A model generated the notes under the pieces. That model had not been told where the DNA came from. It did not search any database and was given only the letters and a program-made list of their open reading frames with translations. From JBMNTQ01 sp050945815 (GTDB taxonomy: Bacteria > Bacillota > Clostridia > Christensenellales > JBMNTQ01): a stretch of 36,525 bases of DNA. The position numbers and the translations under genes are program-made. Each line of letters opens with the position of its first letter. Within the stretch, counting starts at the first letter, position 1. Location of the stretch: positions 1 through 36,525 of the forward strand of contig JBMNTQ010000004.1 in assembly GCA_050945815.1 (NCBI GenBank). The letters are read 5' to 3'. Of this stretch, positions 17,430 to 25,506 are shown in pieces.

Positions 17430-18301
17430 TCAACGGTTTAAAAGATATTCCTCCAGGCAGATATCCCGTTGAAAAATCTCCGAGGCTGCTTCGACGCCGA
17501 CGTAGCGGAAATGCCAGGGCTCGTAGACTACGCCGGTGACGGATTCTTTGCTTTTGGGGTAGCGCAGGATAAAGCCGAAGCGGTGGGCGTTGTTCGCCAG
17601 CCAGGCGCCTTCCTCGGTTTGCGCGAAGCCTTCGTCCAGGGGAGCATAGGAGGCGGAGAGGATATCCACGGCCAGGCCGGTGGCGTGCTCGCTGTAGTTG
17701 CCCGGCATAACGGAAACCGGGCTTTGATAAGGGGTTTGCCCATAATCGGGTCCTGGGCGATTTTTCCCCGCCACAGCGTATCTTGATAGTGCACGGAGCG
17801 GTAAGCGCTGTGGATTTTATATTTGACAATGCCTTCGCGCGCCGCGTATTCAAACATCTCCTTGGCGGATTGGCCTGCCTGGGCGTTGATGCAGCCTTCC
17901 GCGTTAGCCAGCAGCACTTCGTCGCCGAATATCTGTTCCAGGGAAACGAGATGATCGGGGCGGGCGTCGGTGGTGGGGTGGTCCCAGTTGACCAGCGTCA
18001 AATAGAATTGCCGGGAGGAAGCGCCTAGGTCCTGGGGGGCGGAGGAGGCGGAAAGCGCCCTAGCCGGCGGGGAAGGGAGGGCGGCGGCCGCATTTTGGGT
18101 GCTTTTTGGGGTGGCGCCCGTGACAGGGCGGGAATGGGCGCTGCCCATGCCGGGGAGATAGGAAACGCCCCAGGCGGCGGCGCCGGCGATCAGTAAAAAT
18201 GCCGCGGCTTTGAGCAGCAGCTTTGGGAAATTGACACGGTATTTTGCCTTTTGCCGCCGCTTCTTCCCGTTGCGCTTGCCGGACAGGCAGGAGCTGGACA
18301 T
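17430..18301 (-). pseudogene. VanY/M15-type D-Ala-D-Ala carboxypeptidase, frameshifted
   Basis: The first part (from ATG 18301) encodes a basic cytoplasmic start, one membrane helix (LLLKAAAFLLIAGAAAWGV), a Pro/Ala/Ser linker and the start of the M15 domain (IHSAYRSVHYQDTLWRGKIAQDP). The frame then leaves homology, while the -1 frame supplies the rest: DYGQTPYQSP, the zinc site SEHATGLAVDI, and YEPWHFRYVG, ending at 17430. Both halves together form one complete enzyme that would trim D-Ala from peptidoglycan stem peptides. The join falls at a CCC run (plus-strand GGG at 17748-17750), so one missing C is the simplest cause. This may be a real mutation or a sequence error. Alanine racemase follows 40 bases downstream. 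Start follows AGAGGG. Confidence 0.83.
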
Positions 18302-18610
18302 TGGGATCCCTCTTTCCTGGATGATTTGGCGACGGGAGCAAGGCCTTGTGTCCGTTTCGCCTGCCGTCATTATAAGCGCGGGAGGTTGCGGTATTTTTTC
18401 TAATTTGTAACAATATTGTTTCCGGGAAAAAAGAAACCATCAAGCGGGCGGGAACTCCCGTTTGATGGTGTGCTAAAAGCCTTTTTGAGGATGTAGCCCG
18501 CATCTGAATCCTTTTTCTTGAAGTTAAAAAAGAAAAAGATCGGTAGGCTGCTTAAGGGATGTTACTCTTTGACCGATATCCTGAAGGCTTCTCGCCAGCT
18601 CTGGCGTCGG
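18302..18610. other. Non-coding gap between vanY and the lipoprotein operon
   Basis: Holds a candidate minus-strand -10 box for vanY (TATAAT at 18374-18369, no good -35), the terminator at 18436-18469, a weak T-rich hairpin near 18510-18540, and an inverted repeat TGACCGA...TCGGTCA (about 18571-18617) enclosing CGCCAG-ct-CTGGCG at the end of the lipoprotein gene. No convincing gene. Confidence 0.5.
18436..18469 (-). terminator. Terminator of the RR-kinase-lipoprotein operon
   Basis: ACCATCAAGCGGG pairs with CCCGTTTGATGGT (one G-T pair). On the minus strand it is followed by TTTCTTTTTT. It lies about 140 bases beyond the lipoprotein stop. Confidence 0.82.
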
Positions 18611-19771
18611 TCAGAAATGTAAGATGAGCACATCTTTCTCGGAGGAGCCTTCGAAGGCCCCAGTAGAAGCGCTGTAGGAAGCGGCAACCGTTCCTTTTTT
18701 GCCCTGAATACAGATATTCTGGCCGTCCGGCGAGAAGAAGATACCATTTTGATCCGGCAGGAAGTCCTTAAAGATCAGGCTTTCGCTCAAGACGATCCCC
18801 TCTTTGCATTGTGCCAGATAGAGATCGTAACTTCTTTGGTCACTGAGCTTGGTGAAGCAAATGAAAGAGCGGTCGGCGGAGAGGGCATAATCACCTACAA
18901 CAGTATATATTTTGGCTTGTCCCGGCAGATCCCGGCGCAGTATGCCCATGGTGTTGCCGGAGAGGTACACAACGCCGTTTTCACCTAGGAAGGATGCTTT
19001 TAGCATGTTGCCGTATTGGAAGGTTGAGGGGAGGGGTTCGGCGGATTGCCCTTTAGACACATACAGCGTTTCTTCGGAATAAGGGAAGAACAGGAATTCG
19101 TCGGTGGCATCTTGGATGTCGAGAAGGTCGACAGAGCTGATGTGCCGCTCTAGGCTATCGAACGCATTCTGATCTAAAATGGCTTCTGCGTCGGTATCCA
19201 GGAGATAGGGTGTGCCGGTGTGGGGGTTTCGCAGCAGGTCGGGAAGTTGGAGAATTTTGCTGTCGGTGGACCAGAACCCGCTGGAATCGCTTAAGGAGGG
19301 AGCCAGTTCTTCCAGGAAATATATGTCGTAGTAGGCGTCTGAGTTTGCCATGGATTCGATGTAGCCGAGACTTTGGGAGTTTTTGAAGCCCGTATCCGCA
19401 AGGTAGACCTGAAGGAGCGGGTCGCCTAGGCCAAGCAGATAGCACAGGTGTTTGCCGTCTTCGGATACGGTGAGATACATCAAAGGATCGCCGTCGGTTT
19501 CAAAGCAGACGGTGCTTTCTCCGGTAGAAGGATTCACGAGGTAGGCGCCGTAGACATCGTATACGAGGAGCTGATCCCCCTGCCAGCCTGCCACCAACTT
19601 ATTGCTGATGGAATGATAATAGGCCTCTTTGGGCTGGAAGCCGGACTGGCCTGCGTCACCTGTGTTTTGATGATTGTCTAAGATTACGGTTATGTTTTCC
19701 GGGCGCAGCGAGCAGGCCCAGAAGAAAAATGCAACCAAAAGGCAGACGAGAAGAGCTAAAGACTTCTTCAT
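18611..19771 (-). CDS. Lipoprotein with propeller-like repeats, third gene of a two-component operon
   Basis: 386 residues beginning with a lipoprotein signal: MKKSLALLV, a hydrophobic core and FFWAC with the lipid-carrying Cys20. The mature part has repeated segments of the type found in beta-propellers (VSEDGKHLCYLLG, LSADRSFICFTK, FSPDGQNICIQG), so a TolB/WD40-like fold is likely. The start overlaps the kinase stop by 4 bases (ATGA), so it is translationally coupled to the kinase. Such an arrangement suggests a surface protein that feeds a signal to the kinase or is needed under the same condition; this is inference. No enzymatic motif is seen. Confidence 0.8.
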   Translation of the reverse strand: MKKSLALLVCLLVAFFFWACSLRPENITVILDNHQNTGDAGQSGFQPKEAYYHSISNKLVAGWQGDQLLVYDVYGAYLVNPSTGESTVCFETDGDPLMYLTVSEDGKHLCYLLGLGDPLLQVYLADTGFKNSQSLGYIESMANSDAYYDIYFLEELAPSLSDSSGFWSTDSKILQLPDLLRNPHTGTPYLLDTDAEAILDQNAFDSLERHISSVDLLDIQDATDEFLFFPYSEETLYVSKGQSAEPLPSTFQYGNMLKASFLGENGVVYLSGNTMGILRRDLPGQAKIYTVVGDYALSADRSFICFTKLSDQRSYDLYLAQCKEGIVLSESLIFKDFLPDQNGIFFSPDGQNICIQGKKGTVAASYSASTGAFEGSSEKDVLILHF

Positions 19772-21264
19772 AGTTTTTCCATCTCCTTATCCATGGGGGA
19801 ACGGGAGGGCAGGGAGACTAACACGCGCACAAGCCTTGGTTCGGGATGCTCCAGCTGCAAGGTGCCCTGGTGTCGCTCGACGATCTGTTGGCAGATGCCC
19901 AGCCCCAGCCCACGGCTGCCCTTTTCGCGATGGGCGTTGTTTAACTGGACGTAGGGCGCAAATAAAGCTTGCGTGGCTGTGGCGGGAAAGGCCTCCGCTG
20001 GGTTTTGGATGCAGAAGACCGTGTGGTTGCTGTCTCCACTTTTGGTATGCAGGCTAATCTCCCGGCTGCCGGTACTGTATTTGATGGCGTTGTCCAATAG
20101 ATTGATGACCAGTTGGCGCAGTTCATGGGAATTGCCCCAGACCATGGCCGGATACAGATGACATTGAATTCGGCAATTATACTTGTCTGCTTTGAAACGC
20201 ATGGAATCGCATATGTCCTGTATCAGGGCGGAAAAATCCACAGGCTCCATGGGCAATTCGGCAGCGGCGTGCATGTTGGAGCTTTCCAGAAGCGCCACCA
20301 CCAGCTCGTGCATTCTTTCTGATTCCTGGCTGATATGGCGGATACCTTGCTGGAAAAATTCGCTGTCGCTCAGTCCGTTTTCTCGCAATATTTCAGCGTA
20401 ACCGATGATAGAGGTCAGCGGGGTTTTCAGCTCATGGGTTATACTGTTGTAAAAATCCCGGCGGTATTCCGAGATGCGTAAGATTTCAACACGGTCGTTG
20501 TTGATGGTCTGTAACTGCCGGTTGATCTGGTGGATGATACGGATAATGTTGCGAGATAGGATGCCGATTTCGTCGCGGCGCTGAACATTGATGCTATTTT
20601 CCATTTGTTTTGGCTCCATGTAGCCGTCCTGCAGACGGCGGGTAGCGTTGAACAAATTGGTGGTTAGCTTTCGGATGGGGGAGGTGATACTGTGTGACAG
20701 GACGAAGGACAGAACCAGGCATACTCCGAAGCCGATTAGCGTGATGATGTTGATGAAATCCCGGTTTTGTTCGCCTTGCTCGTATAGCAGGGTATAATCG
20801 TTGATACAGCGCAGGATACCGATGACCTGCGTGCCGGAGAAAACCGGGAAGGAAAAATAGACGGCAGAGCCGCTTTGTGAGGAGTCGGAAAAATAGGCAC
20901 TGTTGCCTTGGATAGCCAACGTCAGATCATCCTCCGGCAAATACCGGAAGGCAGCCTGGTTGCCTGCAAAGAGCAGCTCGCCGGAAGGCGAGTAGGCCGC
21001 GAAGTTTTTGTTGACGGCATTGCCCATGGCACCTGCCAATTGTTCCGCGATTTTAGAGAAACCTGATTGATCTCTGGAATAGTTGTTGACAATTAGAAGC
21101 TGGTCGACATAGAAGTTTCCAGTGTTTTCTATGGCGGTCAGATCTTCCTTGATGTAACTCTGGTTGTTGCTGCGGATGTTGTCCGCTATAAAATAATTGA
21201 TACCGCCCAGCAGACAGGAGAAGACCAGTATTAGGCTGAGCAGTATTTTCTTGCGGATAGACAT
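19768..21264 (-). CDS. Membrane sensor histidine kinase (HAMP-HisKA-HATPase)
   Basis: 498 residues. Membrane helices at about 7-25 and 171-191 enclose an extracellular sensor of about 145 residues, followed by HAMP (about 192-245), HisKA with phospho-acceptor His277 in SITHELKTPLTS, and HATPase with the N box (LLDNAIKY) and G2 (GLGLGICQQIVE). The G1 region reads VFCIQNPAEAF and lacks the usual DxGxG, a notable departure for an ATP-binding kinase. It starts 15 bases after the response regulator stop and overlaps the lipoprotein start. Confidence 0.9.
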   Translation of the reverse strand: MSIRKKILLSLILVFSCLLGGINYFIADNIRSNNQSYIKEDLTAIENTGNFYVDQLLIVNNYSRDQSGFSKIAEQLAGAMGNAVNKNFAAYSPSGELLFAGNQAAFRYLPEDDLTLAIQGNSAYFSDSSQSGSAVYFSFPVFSGTQVIGILRCINDYTLLYEQGEQNRDFINIITLIGFGVCLVLSFVLSHSITSPIRKLTTNLFNATRRLQDGYMEPKQMENSINVQRRDEIGILSRNIIRIIHQINRQLQTINNDRVEILRISEYRRDFYNSITHELKTPLTSIIGYAEILRENGLSDSEFFQQGIRHISQESERMHELVVALLESSNMHAAAELPMEPVDFSALIQDICDSMRFKADKYNCRIQCHLYPAMVWGNSHELRQLVINLLDNAIKYSTGSREISLHTKSGDSNHTVFCIQNPAEAFPATATQALFAPYVQLNNAHREKGSRGLGLGICQQIVERHQGTLQLEHPEPRLVRVLVSLPSRSPMDKEMEKL

Positions 21265-21279
21265 AAAAATCCTCGTTTG

Positions 21280-21984
21280 CTACTCTTCCGGTAGCATCAT
21301 CCGGTAGCCCATTTTATAGACTGTTTGGATCTGCTGGGAGAGATTTAGCTTTTTGCGCAGACGTACGATATGGATGTCTACAGTGCGGGAACTGCCTAAA
21401 TAATCGTAGCCCCAGACTGCATCCATGATCTGGTCACGGCTTAGTGCTTGATTTCGGTTCTCGTAGAGATAGAGCAGCAGGTCGTATTCCAGAGGCGTTA
21501 AGCTGACTGCCCGGCTGTTCCTGCATACTGTATGCGTAGCCGGGTTGATGCTGACCTCGCCGATGTGTATCTCAGGGATGGAGGCTAGAGGGGTGTCCGG
21601 CATCTGCGGAAGGATGGAGGCGGCCTGTATCCTGCGTAGAACAGCCTTGATACGCATCGTTACTTCGCGGATATCGAAGGGCTTTGTGATGTAGTCGTCC
21701 GCCCCTATTTCCAGGCCCAGCAGCTTATCTTGAAGTAAATTTTTGGCAGTTAGCATGATGATGGGAATTTTCTGCTGTTGGGTAACCATCCGGCAAATTT
21801 CCAGGCCGCTGATATCTGGCAGGCTCCAATCCAGCAGGAGCAGATCCGGCTCCTGGGATAAAAGGGCGAGCCCGTCTAGGCCCCGGTAGGAGGTCAGTAC
21901 CTCGTAGCCCTCTTTTTGCAGCACATAGGCCAGAAGATCGGCTATGGGTTGGTCGTCTTCGATGATTAGGATCTTTTGGCCCAC
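21280..21984 (-). CDS. OmpR/PhoB-family response regulator
   Basis: 234 residues from the chosen start. Receiver domain with EDD at 9-11, phospho-acceptor Asp52 (LLLLDWSLPD), IMLTAKN and the Lys in DDYITKPF. A DNA-binding winged helix ends VDIHIVRLRKKL and TVYKMGYRM. The GTG at 21984 is preferred because GAGGTG lies 6 bases before it and it gives the standard GQKILIIEDD N-terminus. An in-frame ATG at 22026 would add 14 atypical residues. It is the first gene of a three-gene operon with its kinase and a lipoprotein. Confidence 0.92.
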   Translation of the reverse strand: MGQKILIIEDDQPIADLLAYVLQKEGYEVLTSYRGLDGLALLSQEPDLLLLDWSLPDISGLEICRMVTQQQKIPIIMLTAKNLLQDKLLGLEIGADDYITKPFDIREVTMRIKAVLRRIQAASILPQMPDTPLASIPEIHIGEVSINPATHTVCRNSRAVSLTPLEYDLLLYLYENRNQALSRDQIMDAVWGYDYLGSSRTVDIHIVRLRKKLNLSQQIQTVYKMGYRMMLPEE

Positions 21985-22336
21985 TGGGCGCACCTCTTTT
22001 CTACAGCATGTGAGGGGAGACAGCAACCCTTGCTTGGATTGCGCTACTAAATTATAGCATATGTATAGGAAGATTTTGTTTCCAAATTGTTTCTCGAGGC
22101 AGTCGGAGAGGTGGACTGATTTAAGATGAGTGATATCTTGAATTTAGGATAGGCAGGCACTCGCAGACAGGGGAGCTTTGCTAACTTGTGCGGCGGATGG
22201 CCATCTTTATTTTTTGAGATTTTTCTGTGGCAGACAGGATGGGCTGCAAAACCGGGAAATCCTGTACAACCCCATGCATAAGGGACGCTTTTATTTCATA
22301 TGCATAGGTAAACGTGTTTGAAAGGGGTCGTTTATT
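21985..22336. other. Intergenic region upstream of spoIIID
   Basis: 352 bases between divergent genes. It holds a minus-strand TATAAT (22056-22051) with weak -35, probably the promoter of the response regulator operon; a GATGGCCATC palindrome near 22196 followed by a T-rich stretch; and, for spoIIID, a poor sigma-E-like pair (GCATAAG at 22276, CATATGCAT at 22297-22305). No gene is seen. Confidence 0.4.
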
Positions 22337-22615
22337 GTGCGGGATTATATTGAACAGCGGGTCATTATGACTGGAGAGTATATTGTGGACACAGGAGCCA
22401 CGGTACGCGATGCGGCCAAAATGTTTAAGATAAGCAAGTCTACAGTGCACAAAGATATGGTAGAACGTCTGCCCCAGTTGAATAAGTCGCTGGCTCGGGA
22501 AGTGAAGCAGGTTTTAAGCATCAACAAAGCCGAGCGGCATTTGCGCGGAGGCCAAGCCACATACCTAAAATATAAGAATGGTTTTAAAAAAGGCCGAAGA
22601 AAAAGCAGGTTCTAA
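22337..22615 (+). CDS. spoIIID: Sporulation transcription factor SpoIIID
   Basis: 92 residues closely matching the SpoIIID pattern: RDYIEQRVIMTGEYIVDTGATVRDAAKMF, then KSTVHKDMVERLPQLN (the helix-turn-helix) and the conserved RHLRGGQATYLKYK. SpoIIID is a mother-cell DNA-binding protein that adjusts the sigma-E regulon during spore formation. The start is GTG after GAAAGGGG. The basic C-terminus (KKGRRKSRF) contributes to DNA binding in this family. It precedes mbl, the same order as in Bacillus, which supports the call. Its presence implies a sporulating ancestor or organism. Confidence 0.96.
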   Translation: MRDYIEQRVIMTGEYIVDTGATVRDAAKMFKISKSTVHKDMVERLPQLNKSLAREVKQVLSINKAERHLRGGQATYLKYKNGFKKGRRKSRF

Positions 22616-22642
22616 GACAAGCAACATTACAAGCCGATTTAC

Positions 22643-22656
22643 TTTGACATGTCAAA
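22643..22656. repeat. 14-bp perfect palindrome upstream of the mbl promoter
   Basis: TTTGACATGTCAAA, located 39 bases before the -35 box of mbl and 28 bases after the spoIIID stop. It has the look of a dimeric regulator site. No T-run follows, so it is not a terminator. Confidence 0.5.
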
Positions 22657-22694
22657 ATTAATGTAGCCCCCTACAGTGAATATCGGAATAACCC

Positions 22695-22723
22695 TTGCTT
22701 TGTGTGTTCCCAAATTATATAAT
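22695..22723 (+). promoter_or_regulatory. mbl promoter
   Basis: TTGCTT at 22695-22700, a 17-base spacer and a consensus TATAAT at 22718-22723. It gives mbl its own vegetative transcription, separate from sporulation-specific spoIIID. Confidence 0.75.
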
Positions 22724-22785
22724 ATAAACGATTCTGTTTTGATTAAGAGTAGGCTTTAGCCTGTTACGATAGGGAGGGAAAAAGC

Positions 22786-23823
22786 ATGGGATTTTTTGAT
22801 TTTAATGATGTAGGGATAGACTTGGGGACGGCCACTACTTTAGTTTATGTGCGTGGGAAGGGCATTGTACTGCGCGAGCCGTCTGTTGTTGCTATCAATA
22901 AGCTGGATGGGAGTATATGTGCCATCGGCGATGAGGCCCGCAGGATGTTGGGGCGTACCCCGGGAAATATTGTTGCAATCCGTCCTTTGCGCGACGGTGT
23001 GATTTCCAATTTCGACGTGACGGAGCGTATGCTTCGTTATTTCCTGCGCAAAGTAGTGGGACGTCGTATTTTCTTTAAGCCTAGGGTGGTTGTGTGCGTA
23101 CCCAGCGGCGTGACGGAAGTGGAAAAGCGGGCGTTTATCGAGGCTTGCGAGGAAGCCGGCGCGCGGCATGCTTCCCTGATCGAGGAGCCCATTGCAGCAG
23201 CGATTGGCGCGGGCATCGATATCAGTGCGCCCTATGGTAATATGGTGCTGGATATCGGCGGCGGCACGACCGATGTAGCTGTGATTTCCTTGGGAGGCGC
23301 TGTCATCAGCGATTCGATTAAAGTGGCGGGAGATCGGTTTGATGAAGCGATTATCCGCTATATGCGTAAAAAGCATAATCTATTGATTGGAGAACGTACG
23401 GCGGAGGACATGAAGATCAATATTGGCTCTGCATACCCGCGTAAGGAAGAAGTAACCATGGACGTGACCGGTCGCAACCTGATTTCCGGCTTGCCCAAGA
23501 CCATACGGGTTTCATCCAGCGAAATGGTGGAAGCTCTGGAGGAGCAGATGCAGGCTCTGATTGAAGTGGTGCATTCTGTTCTGGAACGTACGCCGCCGGA
23601 GTTGGCTGCGGATGTGGCGGAAAACGGCATCTGCATGACCGGGGGCGGTTCGTTGCTGTTTGGGTTGGACAGGCTTGTATCCGAACACACGAAAATCTCC
23701 TGTTATGTAGCGGAAGATGCTGTTTCCAGCGTCGCCATTGGAACAGGCAAGGCCTTGGAAAACTACGAGGTGTATGCAAGAGGCGCTGTTCAGGAATATA
23801 AACGCGGCAACTATTTCAACTAA
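22786..23823 (+). CDS. mbl: MreB/Mbl-family actin-like cell-shape protein
   Basis: 345 residues, normal for the family. Actin-like ATPase motifs are visible: phosphate 1 (DVGIDLGTATTLVYVRGKGIVLREPS), VPSGVTEVEKRA, phosphate 2 (LDIGGGTTDVAVISLGG), and the adenosine motif (MTGGGSLL). It forms membrane-associated filaments that guide lateral wall synthesis in rod-shaped cells. The position directly after spoIIID favours Mbl over MreB. GGGAGGG lies before the ATG. Confidence 0.94.
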   Translation: MGFFDFNDVGIDLGTATTLVYVRGKGIVLREPSVVAINKLDGSICAIGDEARRMLGRTPGNIVAIRPLRDGVISNFDVTERMLRYFLRKVVGRRIFFKPRVVVCVPSGVTEVEKRAFIEACEEAGARHASLIEEPIAAAIGAGIDISAPYGNMVLDIGGGTTDVAVISLGGAVISDSIKVAGDRFDEAIIRYMRKKHNLLIGERTAEDMKINIGSAYPRKEEVTMDVTGRNLISGLPKTIRVSSSEMVEALEEQMQALIEVVHSVLERTPPELAADVAENGICMTGGGSLLFGLDRLVSEHTKISCYVAEDAVSSVAIGTGKALENYEVYARGAVQEYKRGNYFN

Positions 23824-24198
23824 TCGGTGACATTTAGGCGTTCTGAGCCGAAGGATTGGCTTCGCCGGGACAAAACCGAATGAAACGATACACATCAAAA
23901 TGGTTTCTTCTTTTACTGAGAAACCGTTTTGTCTTATCGTCGTGGCGAGCTGCCTCGGCCTTTATGGGTATTTATCCTGCCTGCTGCCATACTTGCTTTA
24001 TCAGGGAAAGGCTGATGGACCGTCCGCCTATAAGCCGGCTTTTGTGGATAAGCTGCTCAGAGGCGGGCAGGGCGTAATCTTAGTTTTTTTCCTTAGCGTA
24101 ATTTCCCAAGGGCAAGGGGAAAGATGGTGGACTCTACCGACGTTTTTTTGAATGCTCCCCTATATTAGTAGGGAAAAAAGCCAACAAGGAGATTAAAC
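23824..24198. other. Gap between mbl and the aldo/keto reductase
   Basis: 375 bases holding the mbl terminator (23897-23930) and, near the end, a small CCCTA...TAGGG hairpin about 20 bases before the reductase ribosome binding site. An 83-codon hydrophobic open frame (23900-24151) begins inside the terminator and has no ribosome binding site, so it is not annotated as a gene. No clear promoter is seen. Confidence 0.5.
23897..23930 (+). terminator. mbl terminator
   Basis: AAAATGGTTTCT pairs with AGAAACCGTTTT (12 bp, one G-T pair) around a 10-base loop and ends in TTTTGTCTT. Confidence 0.75.
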
Positions 24199-25179
24199 AT
24201 GCAGAAAAGAAGGTTGGGCAAAAGCGGCGTCCAGGTATCGGAGATTGGCCTTGGAACTTGGCAACTGGGTACGAAGTGGGGTCAACCGTTTGACCATCAG
24301 GAAGCGATGCAGGTTTTGCAGACGGCCTATGAGCAGGGCATCAACCTGATTGATACGGCGGATATCTATAACGATGGGAACAGTGAAAAGGCGATTGGGG
24401 AGTTTATCCGGGATAAAAAGAACGAATTTTATGTTGTGACTAAATGCGGCAGAGGGTTGAACCCCCACACAGATGCCATGTATACCGCTCGGGCGATGGA
24501 AGAGTTCATCGATAGGAGTTTGCAACGCTTGGGAGTCGAGCGTTTGGACATGGTGTTGCTACATTGCCCGCCGACTTCCGTTTACCGGAAGGACGAGCTG
24601 TTTGCAGGGATGGATAGGATTCGGAAATCTGGGAAAATTGCCCATTATGGCGTCAGTATCGAGAAGGTTAGCGAGGGGCTTGCTGCCATGGAGTACGAAA
24701 TTGCCGCCATGGAAGTAATCTTTAATATGTTTCGTCTAAAGCCTGCAGAGCAACTTTTCGAGCAGGCACAGCAAAAGGACATTGGGTTGATTGCCAGGGT
24801 GCCATTGGCGAGCGGTTTGCTGACGGGGCGTTATGGAAAAGATACGGTTTTTGGCGAGAAAGATCACCGATCCTTCAATCGGGACGGCGCAGCGTTTGAT
24901 AAAGGAGAGACGTTTTCCGGTGTGGATTATGACCTGGGATTGCAGGCTGTTGCGGAACTTAAGCGTCTATTTGGCGTGGAGGATCTGATTCCATATGCGC
25001 TGCGGTGGGTATTGATGTATGAGGCGGTGAGCACGGTGATACCCGGCGCGAGCAAGGCTGCTCAGGTGGTCTCCAACGCTTCGGCGTCTCGGCTTCCTGC
25101 ACTTACGCCGCAGCAGATGCAGGGTGTGAGCGAAATCTATGACCGATATATCCGGCAAAGCGTGCATGACCAGTGGTGA
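24199..25179 (+). CDS. Aldo/keto reductase
   Basis: 326 residues with the NADPH-dependent (beta/alpha)8 aldo-keto reductase fold. The catalytic tetrad can be placed: Asp52 in INLIDTADIY, Tyr57, Lys82 in VVTKCG and the His in VLLHCPP. The N-terminus RRLGKSGVQVSEIGLGTW and the late IPGASKAAQVVSNA segment, which binds the cofactor phosphate, are also typical. It probably reduces aldehydes or ketones, but the substrate cannot be inferred. It has its own AAGGAG site and downstream terminator, so it is probably monocistronic. Confidence 0.93.
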   Translation: MQKRRLGKSGVQVSEIGLGTWQLGTKWGQPFDHQEAMQVLQTAYEQGINLIDTADIYNDGNSEKAIGEFIRDKKNEFYVVTKCGRGLNPHTDAMYTARAMEEFIDRSLQRLGVERLDMVLLHCPPTSVYRKDELFAGMDRIRKSGKIAHYGVSIEKVSEGLAAMEYEIAAMEVIFNMFRLKPAEQLFEQAQQKDIGLIARVPLASGLLTGRYGKDTVFGEKDHRSFNRDGAAFDKGETFSGVDYDLGLQAVAELKRLFGVEDLIPYALRWVLMYEAVSTVIPGASKAAQVVSNASASRLPALTPQQMQGVSEIYDRYIRQSVHDQW

Positions 25180-25506
25180 CATTGAAACCCTTGCTTGCCT
25201 AAAGGCAGGAGGCTCAAAGCTTGATTGGACCTGGTTGGTTTGCTTTCGAATCGGGGGAAAATAGTATCAAAGATAGGGCCCAATATTTCTATTTTCCTTT
25301 TTTTAGGAAGGCAGAAAGGCGGACAGAAAGAATAGGAACAGACGAGGTGTCCGTTTTTAGCGGGCAATTCGTCTGTTTTTGTTGGAGTTGAAAAATAAAT
25401 GGGGAAACACCAGACAAATGGTGTATAATAAAAAGATATACAGAGACAGGCGGCGTGCTTTCCATCAAGAGCAATTCGCCAATGGATTTTTCAAGGAGGA
25501 ACGGGG
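25180..25506. other. Gap between aldo/keto reductase and BchE-like gene
   Basis: 327 bases. It holds a small CTTGCCT-aa-AGGCAGG hairpin, the reductase terminator (25337-25380) and a TATAAT at about 25424-25429 preceded by the inverted repeat ACCA-gacaaa-TGGT. The latter is a possible promoter for the next gene, although no good -35 is seen. No gene is visible. Confidence 0.45.
25337..25380 (+). terminator. Aldo/keto reductase terminator
   Basis: AACAGACGA pairs with TCGTCTGTT (9 bp) with an inner TCCG/CGG pairing, followed by TTTTTG. Confidence 0.75.

Noticed and set aside
17762..17768. Programmed -1 frameshift at a GGGAAAA heptamer in the vanY gene
   Set aside because: The phase is right, but slipping there would replace IAQDP with NRPGP. 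The family-like sequence continues in the first frame through AQDP, so a one-base deletion at the CCC run fits better.
23900..24151. 83-codon hydrophobic frame after mbl
   Set aside because: It begins inside the mbl terminator hairpin, has no ribosome binding site, and matches no family I know. A small membrane protein cannot be fully excluded.
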